Assembly (NCBI RefSeq): GCF_029846635.1
Contig: NZ_JARVTG010000002.1
Location: 1,777,501-1,841,500, forward strand
Direction of reading: 5' to 3'
Source of the DNA: Pokkaliibacter sp. MBI-7
GTDB lineage: Bacteria > Pseudomonadota > Gammaproteobacteria > Pseudomonadales > Balneatricaceae
Length of the DNA stretch: 64,000 nucleotides
Each line of letters starts with the position of its first letter. Position 1 is the first letter of the stretch. Below the pieces are notes generated by a model, which searched no databases, was not told the origin of the DNA, and worked only from the letters and a program-made list of their open reading frames with translations. Position numbers and translations under genes: made by a program. Positions 8,741-17,149 of the stretch are shown here, piece after piece.

Positions 8741-9193
8741 TCAGGGGCTCGGAGTCATTCTCCCGATCAGCCTGATCATCGGAATGTCAGCACAGACCAC
8801 TTCCAGACAATCGTCCTGCGTCACGATCATATGTGACCACTCGCCCTTATTGCCCATAAAGAAAGTGAGCGGACTTTCCCGATGCCAGCCATGGCCCTTC
8901 ACTCTGAAGGTACAGCCCAGCCCTTTTGGCAAGCTACTCCAAAGTTCATCCAGACCATGTTCATCAAGACATCGAAAACCAGAGACCCAGCCATAATGCA
9001 CTTCAAACAGGTTTTCCGATTCTTTATGGAAAATGCGGGCGATCAGGTCATTATTTCGATGCTTGCTGTCGCCGGCGACCTGATACTTTTTGCCATCCGA
9101 GGTCGTTAATTCCCAGTTCTCCCTTCCCCATGACAGGTCGACAAGAAACACCTTGCCGCCGGTAAAAGGCGTTTGCCATTCTTCAAATTCCAT
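8741..9193 (-). CDS. Hypothetical protein, Trp-rich
   Basis: A 150-residue protein that I do not recognise. It starts at the ATG preceded by GGAGGCGAAAA (8741-9193); an upstream ATG at 9232 lacks such a site. It is soluble, acidic and rich in Trp (WGRENWELTTSDGKK, HYGWVSGF, GHGWHRES), with no signal peptide or membrane segment. It lies in a low-GC stretch with other unrecognised small genes, and size and context would fit an orphan immunity protein of a polymorphic toxin. That is only a guess, because no toxin gene is beside it. Confidence 0.55.
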   Translation of the reverse strand: MEFEEWQTPFTGGKVFLVDLSWGRENWELTTSDGKKYQVAGDSKHRNNDLIARIFHKESENLFEVHYGWVSGFRCLDEHGLDELWSSLPKGLGCTFRVKGHGWHRESPLTFFMGNKGEWSHMIVTQDDCLEVVCADIPMIRLIGRMTPSP

Positions 9194-9228
9194 TTTTCGC
9201 CTCCAGACTGAGCAACCGCACGCTCTTT

Positions 9229-9462
9229 TCAAAGAATTTGACTCACAGACGCTTCATTTCCAGCTACGTTATACAGCCCCCAATCAGGGAAGCATTGCGC
9301 AGCAGCCTTTCTAATCGCGAAATAATCACCGTCAGAAACCTCCACTCCCACAGGATAATCCTTTGGTGTCATCCCTGATATTTTCCAGGCCAGCTGATCG
9401 AGCAGAGATAGAAACTCACGCTCAATCCCGCCTCGCCTTTCATTACTAAGGCGAGCAGTCTT
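9229..9462 (-). pseudogene. Gene remnant without start codon
   Basis: Minus-strand frame 9462-9229 is open for 77 codons and reads like real protein (GGIEREFLSLLDQLAWKISG, then DYPVGVEVSDGDYFAIRKAA), ending at a TGA. It has no ATG near its beginning. The only well-placed ATG (at 9439-9441, MKGEAGLSV) is in another frame and meets a stop soon after. The simplest reading is the C-terminal part of a small gene broken by a frameshift or 5' deletion. I cannot name the family. Confidence 0.45.
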
Positions 9463-9567
9463 TCAACTATTTGCCAGATATTCAATCTCCGCACTCCAAC
9501 CTTTGGATATACAAGCAAATAAAAAACCAACCAACATCTTTCAAAAAATCACTTTCACGCAGCGTGG

Positions 9568-10242
9568 CTAATCTCGAAAGAGATTGTACTTAAATGTAGA
9601 TCGGCCATTGCTGTATACAGATGACTTAGCATCTGCCGCTCTGGGTTGAAGAAAATTACTTAACTCTTCATAGCGGCAGTCAAAGTGATTTTTATTTGAA
9701 AAGGCTACATTCAGCAGCGTTTCTGACTCATATAGTTGACGCAGATTACCATCCACCACATTTGTCCCAACAAATCTGAGATCAACAAGCTCAGGAAAAT
9801 CATGAATAAAATCCAGACTTTCAATTGGAGCACAGTCGTTCAAGCAGAGCACTTTCAGTTTAGACAAAGATCTAATTTCGTCTGTTATCACAAACTTCCT
9901 GCTATTACCGATATGCAGCCATTCGAGATCCTGACCCAAATCAGATATACCTGCATCACTTTCCAACTTGATACAGTAATGAAGTTCAAGCCGCTTCACT
10001 CCTCTGAATGAATCAATGCCCTGGAAATCAGTGATATTTGAACGATTAAACTTAAGATATACAGGATAATCCAGACCTTTCAGCTCCGAGAAGCACTTTG
10101 ATTTTGGTTTGAAGTCGTCAATAACGAAGTAAGCTCCACCATTTGGAACACTCCATGCCTTTTCTGTCTGGTTAAAGACAGTATGGTAAAACTTTCCTTC
10201 TTCAAGCTGTTCATACCAGATAGTGTTGTAAGACCAATCCAT
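9568..10242 (-). CDS. Hypothetical leucine-rich-repeat-like protein
   Basis: A 224-residue soluble protein. ATG 10242 is preferred over TTG 10251 because AAAGAGG lies nine bases before it. The middle contains irregular leucine-rich units: GIDSFRGVKRLELHYCIKL, LGQDLEWLHIG, EIRSLSKLKVLCLNDCAPI, and FPELVDLRFVGTNV. Such short LRR proteins occur as immunity or protein-interaction factors, but no partner is visible. Base composition is clearly AT-richer than the flanking operons, which suggests acquisition by transfer. The function is unknown. Confidence 0.6.
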   Translation of the reverse strand: MDWSYNTIWYEQLEEGKFYHTVFNQTEKAWSVPNGGAYFVIDDFKPKSKCFSELKGLDYPVYLKFNRSNITDFQGIDSFRGVKRLELHYCIKLESDAGISDLGQDLEWLHIGNSRKFVITDEIRSLSKLKVLCLNDCAPIESLDFIHDFPELVDLRFVGTNVVDGNLRQLYESETLLNVAFSNKNHFDCRYEELSNFLQPRAADAKSSVYSNGRSTFKYNLFRD

Positions 10243-10276
10243 GATAATCAACCTCTTTAAAAGACGACCTCACTGA

Positions 10277-10588
10277 TCACACACTACCTTCCTTTTCAAC
10301 CACCAGTATTCTTGCTTCACCCACTGGATGAGCGACATGCTCAGTGCCTGCGGACGCAAAGAAAATATCACCAGTATTCAGCAAGGCAGATTTCTCCAGA
10401 CCATCCTCTTTAAAAAACATTTCCACAGTGCCATCAAGTACGACAAATACCTCTTCACCGTCATTTACGTGCCACTTGTAAGGCTCTTTCGTCCAGTGCA
10501 AACGCGTTGTCACGCCGTTCATATTGGCAATATTTTTCGCTCCCCAAGAGCGGTCGGCTTTAAATTGTTTAGCTCTGATAATTTCCAC
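10277..10588 (-). CDS. Small single-domain cupin protein
   Basis: A 103-residue single cupin. Motif 1 is degenerate around YKWHVNDGEEVFVVLDGTVE (one His and Glu retained), and motif 2 is NTGDIFFASAGTEHVAHPV (His). This suggests a metal-binding beta-barrel, but the residues do not tell whether it is an enzyme or a ligand-binding protein. It lies 34 bp upstream of the LRR-like gene in the same direction and may share its transcript. It is the upstream edge of the low-GC islet. Confidence 0.75.
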   Translation of the reverse strand: MEIIRAKQFKADRSWGAKNIANMNGVTTRLHWTKEPYKWHVNDGEEVFVVLDGTVEMFFKEDGLEKSALLNTGDIFFASAGTEHVAHPVGEARILVVEKEGSV

Positions 10589-10985
10589 GTTTCCCTGCCT
10601 CAGATGCTATTGACCGAATTACCGGTTGTGTAAATCAGGCCAGCATACAACCACCCATCAGATATTTAAAACCCATGCAGACAGGGCCTGAATAACACTT
10701 CTCGGCTTTCACATACACGCCGTGCCCTGCACTGATGACATGCCTCTTTGCTGCGCTCCCTGTGTTTCTCGCTTACCGAGCATAAGTCTGCGACAGAGGG
10801 TGTCATTGATTTTCCCCATGACAGGTTCATGAAAGGTACAGGCTTTAGTATCCACTGCTGACATCGTCGATCCTTGGTCGATGTCACTGGCTGACTGACT
10901 ACCGTTTACCCATAGCGGCAGCGGTTTTACTCAGCCATCTGCACAAATACAAGAACGCCAAAAGCACAATAAGAAGGAACCCTTC
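10589..10985. promoter_or_regulatory. Gene-free gap with inverted repeat before tctC
   Basis: I see no convincing gene in this 397-bp gap. At 10859-10886 there is a perfect 8-bp inverted repeat, TGACATCG with CGATGTCA, spaced by 12 bp, about 100 bp ahead of tctC. It is a candidate operator for the tctCBA operon; the TctD-like regulator at 17.2-17.8 kb is the obvious but unproven candidate. The tctC site AAGAAGGAACCCTTC stands just before the ATG. Confidence 0.35.
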
Positions 10986-11969
10986 ATGTCTGTACCTACC
11001 CTGCTGCGTCGCAGCCTGATTGCCCTCACCCTGAGCGGTGCCATCACAGCCGTCCATGCTCAGTCCGGTAACCCTGAATGTCTGGCCCCAGCCAAGCCCG
11101 GTGGTGGCTATGACCTGACCTGCCGTCTGGCTGCCAATGGCCTGGAGCAGACTCACCTGCTGGATAAGCCGATGCTGGTCAACTATATGCCCGGCGGTAT
11201 CGGTGCGGTGGCCTATAACCACGTCAACGGGGTGCGCAGTGATGACCCCGACCTGATTGTCGCCGCCAGTACCGGTGCGGCGCTGAACCTGGCACTGGGC
11301 AAATTCGGCAAGCAGTACACGGCCAGTGATGTGCGCTGGGTTGGCGCGCTGGGGGTGGACTACGGTGCCATCGTGGTCAGTGCTGATGCCCCCTGGAAAG
11401 ATCTGCCCGCCCTGATGAATGACCTTAAGGCCAATCCCGGTGCAGTAGCCATCGGTGCTGGCGGTACTGTCGGCAGCCAGGACTGGATGAAAGCCGCTCT
11501 GACTTCCAAAGCCGCAGGCGTAGACCCCCGCAAACTGCGCTACGTGTCGTTCGAGGGCGGTGGTGAAGCGCTGGCCGCACTGCTGGGCGGGCACATTCAG
11601 GTCTTTACCGGCGATCTGTCTGAACTGAAATCACAGCTGGATGGCGGCAAGATCCGCGTACTGGCAGCCCTGTCGGAAGATCGTGTCGGCGGCCCCTATG
11701 CCAGCATCCCCACGGCCAAAGAACAGGGTTATGACGTCGAATGGCCGATCTGGCGCGGTTACTACATGGGCCCCAAAGTCAGCGATGCGGACTATCAGGC
11801 CTGGGTCAAGCGCCTCGAAGAGCTGAACCAGAAACCGGAATTCGCGCAACTGCGTGAAGCCCGTGGCCTGTTCCCCATGGCCAAGTTCGGCAGCGACTTC
11901 GACAGTTATGTGAAGAAGCAGGTCGCTGACTTCCAGGCACTGGCCAAAGAAGTAGGTCTGATCAAATGA
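10986..11969 (+). CDS. tctC: Tripartite tricarboxylate transporter binding protein TctC
   Basis: A 327-residue extracytoplasmic binding protein of the TctC (Bug) family. A signal peptide probably ends at AVHAQ, about residue 26. The mature protein starts ECLAPAKPGGGYDLTCR, the family's ligand-cradling PGGGyD loop, and later shows GAGGTVGSQDWMKAAL. It delivers a carboxylate to TctAB across the inner membrane, driven by the ion gradient. The stop overlaps tctB as ATGA. The ligand could be citrate, another tricarboxylate or a dicarboxylate; sequence alone does not decide. Confidence 0.9.
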   Translation: MSVPTLLRRSLIALTLSGAITAVHAQSGNPECLAPAKPGGGYDLTCRLAANGLEQTHLLDKPMLVNYMPGGIGAVAYNHVNGVRSDDPDLIVAASTGAALNLALGKFGKQYTASDVRWVGALGVDYGAIVVSADAPWKDLPALMNDLKANPGAVAIGAGGTVGSQDWMKAALTSKAAGVDPRKLRYVSFEGGGEALAALLGGHIQVFTGDLSELKSQLDGGKIRVLAALSEDRVGGPYASIPTAKEQGYDVEWPIWRGYYMGPKVSDADYQAWVKRLEELNQKPEFAQLREARGLFPMAKFGSDFDSYVKKQVADFQALAKEVGLIK

Positions 11970-12415
11970 GTACTGCCGCCGACCGAGTTCTCAGCCTGCT
12001 GCTGCTCGGCCTGGCGGCCTTTGTCGCCGTCCAGGCCAACCAGCTCGAAGTGCCGTTCAGCTATGACCCTGTAGGTCCCAAAGCCTTTCCGATGTTGATG
12101 GCCGCCGTGCTGGCAGTGCTGGCGCTGGCGCTGCTGGTACGCCCCGGCAAGGGCAAGCCCTGGCCCCGCGGCATCCTGCTGGTCAAGCTGGTCAGTGTGC
12201 TGGTGGTTCTGGGCGCCTATGCCTGGGCCTTCTCTGCTCTGGGTTATCTGCTGGCGACTGCTGTCACCAGTGGCATTCTCGCTTATCTGTTCAACGCCGG
12301 GGCATTGCGCGCCGTGCTTGCCGGTGTACTGCTATCCATTGGCAGTTACCTGCTGTTCACCTACGCCCTGGGTATCACCCTGCCCTGGGGTCACGTGCTG
12401 CCCGCTCTGGGCTGA
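11966..12415 (+). CDS. tctB: Small membrane subunit TctB
   Basis: A 149-residue protein with about four hydrophobic helices (VLSLLLLGLAAFVAVQAN, LMAAVLAVLALALLV, LVKLVSVLVVLGAYAWAF, and a C-terminal pair). This is the size and topology of TctB. It begins inside the tctC stop (ATGA), so translation is coupled. It ends 72 bases before tctA. The sequence is poorly conserved in this family, so the assignment relies largely on its place between clear tctC and tctA genes. Confidence 0.88.
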   Translation: MSTAADRVLSLLLLGLAAFVAVQANQLEVPFSYDPVGPKAFPMLMAAVLAVLALALLVRPGKGKPWPRGILLVKLVSVLVVLGAYAWAFSALGYLLATAVTSGILAYLFNAGALRAVLAGVLLSIGSYLLFTYALGITLPWGHVLPALG

Positions 12416-12487
12416 ATGTTCAGTTGAGCCCGACACCCCGCTGCCACTACCGGTAGCGGGTGTGGAGCTATCCGCGAGGACTCTTCC

Positions 12488-14023
12488 ATGTGGGATTTCC
12501 TTATCCACGGGTTTGGCGTAGCCATTACCCCGCTCAATATCGGTCTGGTGCTGATCGGCTCGCTGCTCGGTACCCTGTTTGGTGCCCTGCCCGGCATCGG
12601 CCCCATCAACGGTATCGCCATTCTGATGCCGCTGGCCTATACCCTTGGCCTGCCACCGGAATCAGCCCTGATTCTGCTGGCGGGTATCTATACCGGCTCC
12701 GAATACGGTGGCCGTATGTCGAGCATTCTGCTTAACGTCCCCGGCGATGCCGGTGCGGTCATGACCACCATCGACGGCTATCCACTGGCCCAGAAGGGGC
12801 TGGCTGGTCCTGCGCTCGGTCTGTCGGCGGTCAGTTCCTTTGTGGGAGCCACGCTGGCCATTGTCGGTCTGACCCTGTTCGCGCCCTTGCTGGCTATCGT
12901 CTCGGTGAAGTTTGGCCCGGCAGAATACTTTGGCCTGATGCTGTTCGCCTTCGCTTCCATGTCGGCCATGATGGGTAACGATCCGGTAAAAACCCTCATC
13001 GGTGCAGTGCTGGGCATTCTGGTGGCCACCATCGGCATCGACTCCGGTACCGGTGTCATGCGCTTCACCTTTGATATGCCTGAGCTGTATGACGGTATCG
13101 ATTTTGTGGTGCTGATCATCGGCCTGTTTGCCATCAGCGAGATTCTGCTGATGCTGGAAGAGGCCTTTCACAGCAAGGGCGATGGAGCCATCGCCCCCAT
13201 TGGTCGGGTCATGGTGAGCTGGAAGGAAGTGATGTTCTGCAAATGGACCATGCTGCGCTCCAGCCTGATTGGCTTCGTTATTGGTGTACTGCCCGGCACC
13301 GGTGCCTCGGTGGCCAGTGCGGTGGCCTATACCACGGAAAAACGTGTGAGTGACCGCGATGGTACGTTCGGTCACGGTGATATGCGCGGTCTGGCCGCCC
13401 CGGAAGCCGCCAACAACGCCTCGGCGGCGGGTTCGTTTGTGCCCATGCTGACGCTGGGGATTCCCGGCTCAGGCACCACGGCCATCCTGCTGGGCGCGCT
13501 GATGCTCTATAACATTACCCCCGGCCCGACCCTGTTCAGTGATCAGCCGGTGATTGTCGGTGGCCTGATCGCCTCGCTGTATATCGGCAACGTGGTGCTG
13601 CTGGCACTGAACCTGCCACTGGCCGGCGTCTTCGCCCGGGTACTGACCGTGCCCAAGTGGGTGCTGGTACCCGGTGTGGCGATCCTGTCCTTTGTCGGGG
13701 TTTATCAGCTGCACTCTGATCTGATGGCAATCTACCTGATGCTGATTATCGGTGTGTTCGGATACCTGCTGCGCAAGTTCGGCTTTTCTCTGGCGCCCAT
13801 CATTCTCGGTTTTGTACTGGGCCGTCTGATGGAAGAAAACCTGCGCCGGGCGCTGGCCATCAGCGGCGGTGATGTATCGATCCTGTGGGAGTCCGCCCTG
13901 TCACTGGGCTTGTGGATTGCCGCCGTAGCGGTGATGGTGGCACCCTGGGTACTGGGACGCCGCAAAGGCCCCAGCGTCGCCCACGCAGCCGAAAGTAAGG
14001 CCGAGGAGCTGGCTGCCGATTAG
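12488..14023 (+). CDS. tctA: Large membrane subunit TctA
   Basis: A 511-residue polytopic permease with the two TctA hallmark segments: GALPGIGPINGIAILMPL near residue 35, and its inverted-topology repeat GVLPGTGASVASAVAY near residue 260. The conserved IPGSGTTAILLGAL loop is also present. It forms the transport path together with TctB. GCGAGGA is placed about a dozen bases before the ATG. It ends the tctCBA operon, and a 13-bp terminator hairpin follows within 25 bp. Confidence 0.95.
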   Translation: MWDFLIHGFGVAITPLNIGLVLIGSLLGTLFGALPGIGPINGIAILMPLAYTLGLPPESALILLAGIYTGSEYGGRMSSILLNVPGDAGAVMTTIDGYPLAQKGLAGPALGLSAVSSFVGATLAIVGLTLFAPLLAIVSVKFGPAEYFGLMLFAFASMSAMMGNDPVKTLIGAVLGILVATIGIDSGTGVMRFTFDMPELYDGIDFVVLIIGLFAISEILLMLEEAFHSKGDGAIAPIGRVMVSWKEVMFCKWTMLRSSLIGFVIGVLPGTGASVASAVAYTTEKRVSDRDGTFGHGDMRGLAAPEAANNASAAGSFVPMLTLGIPGSGTTAILLGALMLYNITPGPTLFSDQPVIVGGLIASLYIGNVVLLALNLPLAGVFARVLTVPKWVLVPGVAILSFVGVYQLHSDLMAIYLMLIIGVFGYLLRKFGFSLAPIILGFVLGRLMEENLRRALAISGGDVSILWESALSLGLWIAAVAVMVAPWVLGRRKGPSVAHAAESKAEELAAD

Positions 14024-14047
14024 TCGTTAATCAGCCTGACCCTGTCT

Positions 14048-14086
14048 GCCAAAGCCGGAGCCACTGCTCCGGCTTTGGCGTTTCTG
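14048..14086 (+). terminator. Terminator hairpin after tctA
   Basis: A perfect 13-bp stem (14048-14060 with 14067-14079, built on CCAAAGCCGGAG) with a 6-nt loop is followed by GTTTCT. The T-run is short but the stem is strong, so it ends tctCBA. Confidence 0.75.
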
Positions 14087-14127
14087 GCAGAGCCACTTGC
14101 TCCGCGGGATGGCGATTGCCCGGTGCC

Positions 14128-14691
14128 GGTGCGGTTCGTTCCTCACCGGCACCCTACCGATGGATTGATGCAAATGCCGTAGGGGGTGGTGAGCACAGTG
14201 AACCGCACCGTGTGAATGCCCGAAGTGCCTGCCTTTACGTTGGTAACTGGTGCGCTTCGTTCCTCACCGGCACCCTAGGGAGAGATTGGTGCAGATGTCG
14301 TAGGGAGTGGTGAACGCAGCGAACCGCGCCGTGTGAATGCCCGAAATGCCTGCTTACGTTGGTAACTGGTGCGCTTCGTTCCTCACCGGCACCCTAGGGA
14401 GGGATTAGTGCAGATGTCGTAGGGGGTGGTGAACGCAGTGAACCGCACCGTGTAAATGCCCGAAGTGCCTGCCTTTACGTTGGTAACTGGTGCGCTTCGT
14501 TCCTCACCGGCACCCTACGGAGGGATTGATGCAGATGCCGTAGGGGGTGGTGAACGCAGTGAACCGCACCGTGTGAATGCCCGAAATGCCTGCCTTTACG
14601 TTGGTAACTGGTGCGCTTCGCTCCTCACAGGCACCCTACGGAGCGATTGGTGCAGATGTCGTAGGGGGTGGTGAACGCAGTGAACCGCACC
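14128..14691. repeat. Five-copy tandem array of 82-bp palindromes (121-bp period)
   Basis: Five copies of an 82-bp module begin at 14128, 14249, 14368, 14489 and 14610 and are separated by four spacers of 39, 37, 39 and 39 bp, giving a period of 121 bp (119 once, where two T are missing in a spacer). Each module is an imperfect palindrome: the arm beginning GGTGCG(C/G)TTCGTTCCTCACC pairs with the arm ending GTGAACCGCACC, across a centre near GATTGATGCAGATG. The spacers all carry the TGAATGCCCGAA.TGCCTGC pattern. Small frames reading GGGERSEPHR appear in each copy but are by-products. It lies between the tctA terminator and the convergent 3' end of the next operon. Confidence 0.9.
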
Positions 14692-14708
14692 GGCTTGTCA
14701 CCGGATAC

Positions 14709-15749
14709 CTAGTCTGCTGGCTGCCGCAATATCTTCAGCTCCCGGTTCCAGCGTTTCAGAAAACTTTGCCGGCGTAGCGGATCGACAAACGCAAGCAGAG
14801 TGGCATCTACCGGAATGGGATAGAGATGATCCCCTACTTCATCACGCAGACGCTGCGCGGTATAGGGGCCAATCACGTCCGGGCGGACGCTGAACAGCGG
14901 CGTCTCGCCCGCCATCACAAACTGCCCTTCCTTGCTGAGCAGGAAGTTGACGAAGCGCTGGGCGGCATCCACATGGCGCGCATTGCGATGAATCAGCGCG
15001 GTGCGCATCATCACCAGCGAATAGTCGTTGGGCACCTGCACGATGATTTCCGGGTGTCGCTGCGCCCATACCAGCGCATACGAACCGAGCAGGTTATAGC
15101 CCAGCCAGTAGCGACCGGCAGTCAGCCCTTCCAGCATGCTGCGCGTGGTGCCGCGAAAATCGGTATTGGCGGCCCCCATGGCGGCGACCAGATCCCACAT
15201 GCGCGGGGTGTAGCGGGCATCCTGCTGGAACAGCATATCGCCGATACCACTGGAGTACGGTGAATAGCTGACGACCTTGCCATCCAGCTGCTGACGGTAA
15301 TGAGTGAGAATATCCAGCAGGTCGCGATGGGTGCTGGGAGGCGGCATCGCCGCTGCCAGCTCCAGCCGGTAGGCAATCACAATCGGCTCGAAGGTGAAGC
15401 CAAACACCTCATTACGCCACTTCGCCCACTGTGGCCACTGCTGTGCCTCCGGCGTGGTCAGCGGCTGGGCCAGACCGTCATTACTGAGCGCCACCTGCCA
15501 GGGCATTGCTGAGCTGATCACCACATCGGGCGGATCATCACTGGCTCTGGCACGCTGCTCAACATCAATGGTGGAGCGATCACGGTAATCGATCTGAATA
15601 TCACTGTTGGCCTTTTGAAAGGCGGTCAGCACAGGCTCGAAGATGTCCCGGTCCAGTGCCGCCTCCACAATCAGGGTGGCGGCCGCCGCGGGAAGCGCTG
15701 TCAGCAGCGCACATGCCATCAATGCCCAGCGCCAGTGTCTGCCTGTCAT
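14709..15749 (-). CDS. Extracellular solute-binding protein linked to TctDE
   Basis: A 346-residue periplasmic binding protein of the iron/polyamine-like SBP class. A signal peptide is present (hydrophobic core ALMACALLTALPAAAATL). The body begins LIVEAALDRDIFEPVLTAFQ and ends with a lobe containing RNARHVDAAQRFVNFLLSKE. There is no permease or ATPase gene beside it. Instead its start overlaps the stop of a TctE-type sensor kinase. Such trios are seen with tct systems, where the binding protein may present the signal ligand to the kinase; that role is inferred. Confidence 0.8.
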   Translation of the reverse strand: MTGRHWRWALMACALLTALPAAAATLIVEAALDRDIFEPVLTAFQKANSDIQIDYRDRSTIDVEQRARASDDPPDVVISSAMPWQVALSNDGLAQPLTTPEAQQWPQWAKWRNEVFGFTFEPIVIAYRLELAAAMPPPSTHRDLLDILTHYRQQLDGKVVSYSPYSSGIGDMLFQQDARYTPRMWDLVAAMGAANTDFRGTTRSMLEGLTAGRYWLGYNLLGSYALVWAQRHPEIIVQVPNDYSLVMMRTALIHRNARHVDAAQRFVNFLLSKEGQFVMAGETPLFSVRPDVIGPYTAQRLRDEVGDHLYPIPVDATLLAFVDPLRRQSFLKRWNRELKILRQPAD

Positions 15750-17149
15750 TGGTCTTCCTCCCCGTGTCCGCTTTCGGCCACGGCCAGCAGCAGGCTGACC
15801 CGCAGGCCGCTGGGCTGACAGTGACTCAACTGCAGCTGGCCATGATGGCGCTCGGCGATGGAGGCGACGATGGCCAATCCCAGCCCGGAACCACAGGTAT
15901 CCTGCCGCCCGGCCCGCTCGAACGGCCGTATCAGGCTGGCCGGGTCCGGCACGCCGACACCCGGCCCATTGTCTTCAATGAACAGCTCCAGCTGCTGGTT
16001 CAGGCGACGCAAGCCAAGGGTGATCACCGTTCCCGCCGGGGTGTAACGCAGTGCATTGTCGATCAGGTTGTTGATCAGCTCATGCAACGCCCACTCCTCA
16101 CCACAGACCACAAAGGGGCCACTGCCGACAATCTCGACGCCAATATCGTGATCCCGGGCATCCTGCCGCTCTGCCCACTCCAGTACGGTGGATTTAAGCA
16201 GGCGGTCGAGCGCAATACGGTCGGTGTCGGCCAGATCGACCTGATGACGCAGCCGTGTCAGATTCAGCAGCTGGGTCGCCAGCCGGCTGGTACGGTCGGT
16301 TTCGTCCTGAATGGTCGTCAGTGCCTGTTGCCAGTCGCGCGGATCAGGGCTCTTGAGTGACAGTTCGGAAATACTGCGCAATCCGGCCAGCGGGGTTTTC
16401 AGCTGGTGCGAGGCATCGGCGATAAAGCGCAGCAGGCTGTCGCGGTGCTGACGCTGACGTCCGAACAGATGATTGAGGGTGTCGGTGAGTTCATTCATTT
16501 CTTCCGGCACGTCCACCAGCAGTGGCCGGGTGTCTTCCAGCTCACGTTCCCGCAACGCTGAGCGCAGGCGCCGGATGGGCATCATCCAGGCGCGCATGGC
16601 AAAAATCAGAATCACCCCGGCAATCAGCATGGTGGCAAGAATGCGGGTCAGGGTGCGCTCGATCAGCGTGCGCGCCAGCTCATCCCGGCCAATACAGGTA
16701 TGGGCCACCCACACCTGCACCGGCTCCTGCGTGTCCCATCCGGCAGAGCTGACCTCCCGCCCATGCAGGCGAATGGTTTCTCCGTGATAGCTGGCATCCA
16801 CATAGACCGGTGCTTTACTGACAGCACGTTTGAGTTTGTCGGTGACGGGCAGTTCGGCATTACGGGTAATCAGCTGGCCATCGGCACCGATCAGCTCATA
16901 GAACACCCGCTCCTGCCAGCGGGTCGCCAGCACTTCCAGCGCCGAAGCGGGGATTTCGATCAGTGGCATGCCGTCTGACCACTGCATGGCCTCGGCGATG
17001 GTCAGACTGGCCGCCTCCAGCTGGCCATCCAGCGCCTGATCGGCAGAGCGGTGGGCGCTGCTCCAGGCCTCGATCAGCATCAGGCCACCGAGCATCAGCA
17101 TGATGGCCAGCCACCACAGTGCCAGACTGCGCTTGAGGGAGCGGATCAT
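15746..17149 (-). CDS. tctE: TctE-type sensor histidine kinase
   Basis: A 467-residue membrane kinase. There is one helix near residues 10-28 (LALWWLAIMLMLGGLMLIE), a periplasmic sensor part of about 130 residues, and a second helix near ILATMLIAGVILIFAM. Then come HAMP-like sequence, the HisKA box FIADASHQLKTPLAG with the phosphorylated His, the N box LINNLIDNALRYTP, and glycine boxes IEDNGPGVG and GSGLGLAIV. It should sense a carboxylate and phosphorylate the regulator encoded upstream. It overlaps the binding-protein gene by four bases and abuts the regulator gene exactly. Confidence 0.88.
   Translation of the reverse strand: MIRSLKRSLALWWLAIMLMLGGLMLIEAWSSAHRSADQALDGQLEAASLTIAEAMQWSDGMPLIEIPASALEVLATRWQERVFYELIGADGQLITRNAELPVTDKLKRAVSKAPVYVDASYHGETIRLHGREVSSAGWDTQEPVQVWVAHTCIGRDELARTLIERTLTRILATMLIAGVILIFAMRAWMMPIRRLRSALRERELEDTRPLLVDVPEEMNELTDTLNHLFGRQRQHRDSLLRFIADASHQLKTPLAGLRSISELSLKSPDPRDWQQALTTIQDETDRTSRLATQLLNLTRLRHQVDLADTDRIALDRLLKSTVLEWAERQDARDHDIGVEIVGSGPFVVCGEEWALHELINNLIDNALRYTPAGTVITLGLRRLNQQLELFIEDNGPGVGVPDPASLIRPFERAGRQDTCGSGLGLAIVASIAERHHGQLQLSHCQPSGLRVSLLLAVAESGHGEEDQ

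Noticed and set aside
10666..10887. 73-residue minus-strand frame in the gap before tctC
   Set aside because: It has no ribosome binding site, a Cys/Arg-rich composition typical of noise, and it overlaps the inverted repeat; kept as an unexplained gap.
14128..14691. CRISPR array
   Set aside because: The period is about 121 bp, the spacers are near-identical to each other, and the repeats are 82-bp palindromes. No cas genes are present.
14116..14777. Small frames inside the repeat array encoding GGGERSEPHR-containing peptides
   Set aside because: They are repeated copies of the palindrome read as protein, with no ribosome binding sites; they follow the 121-bp period of the DNA, not any protein constraint.
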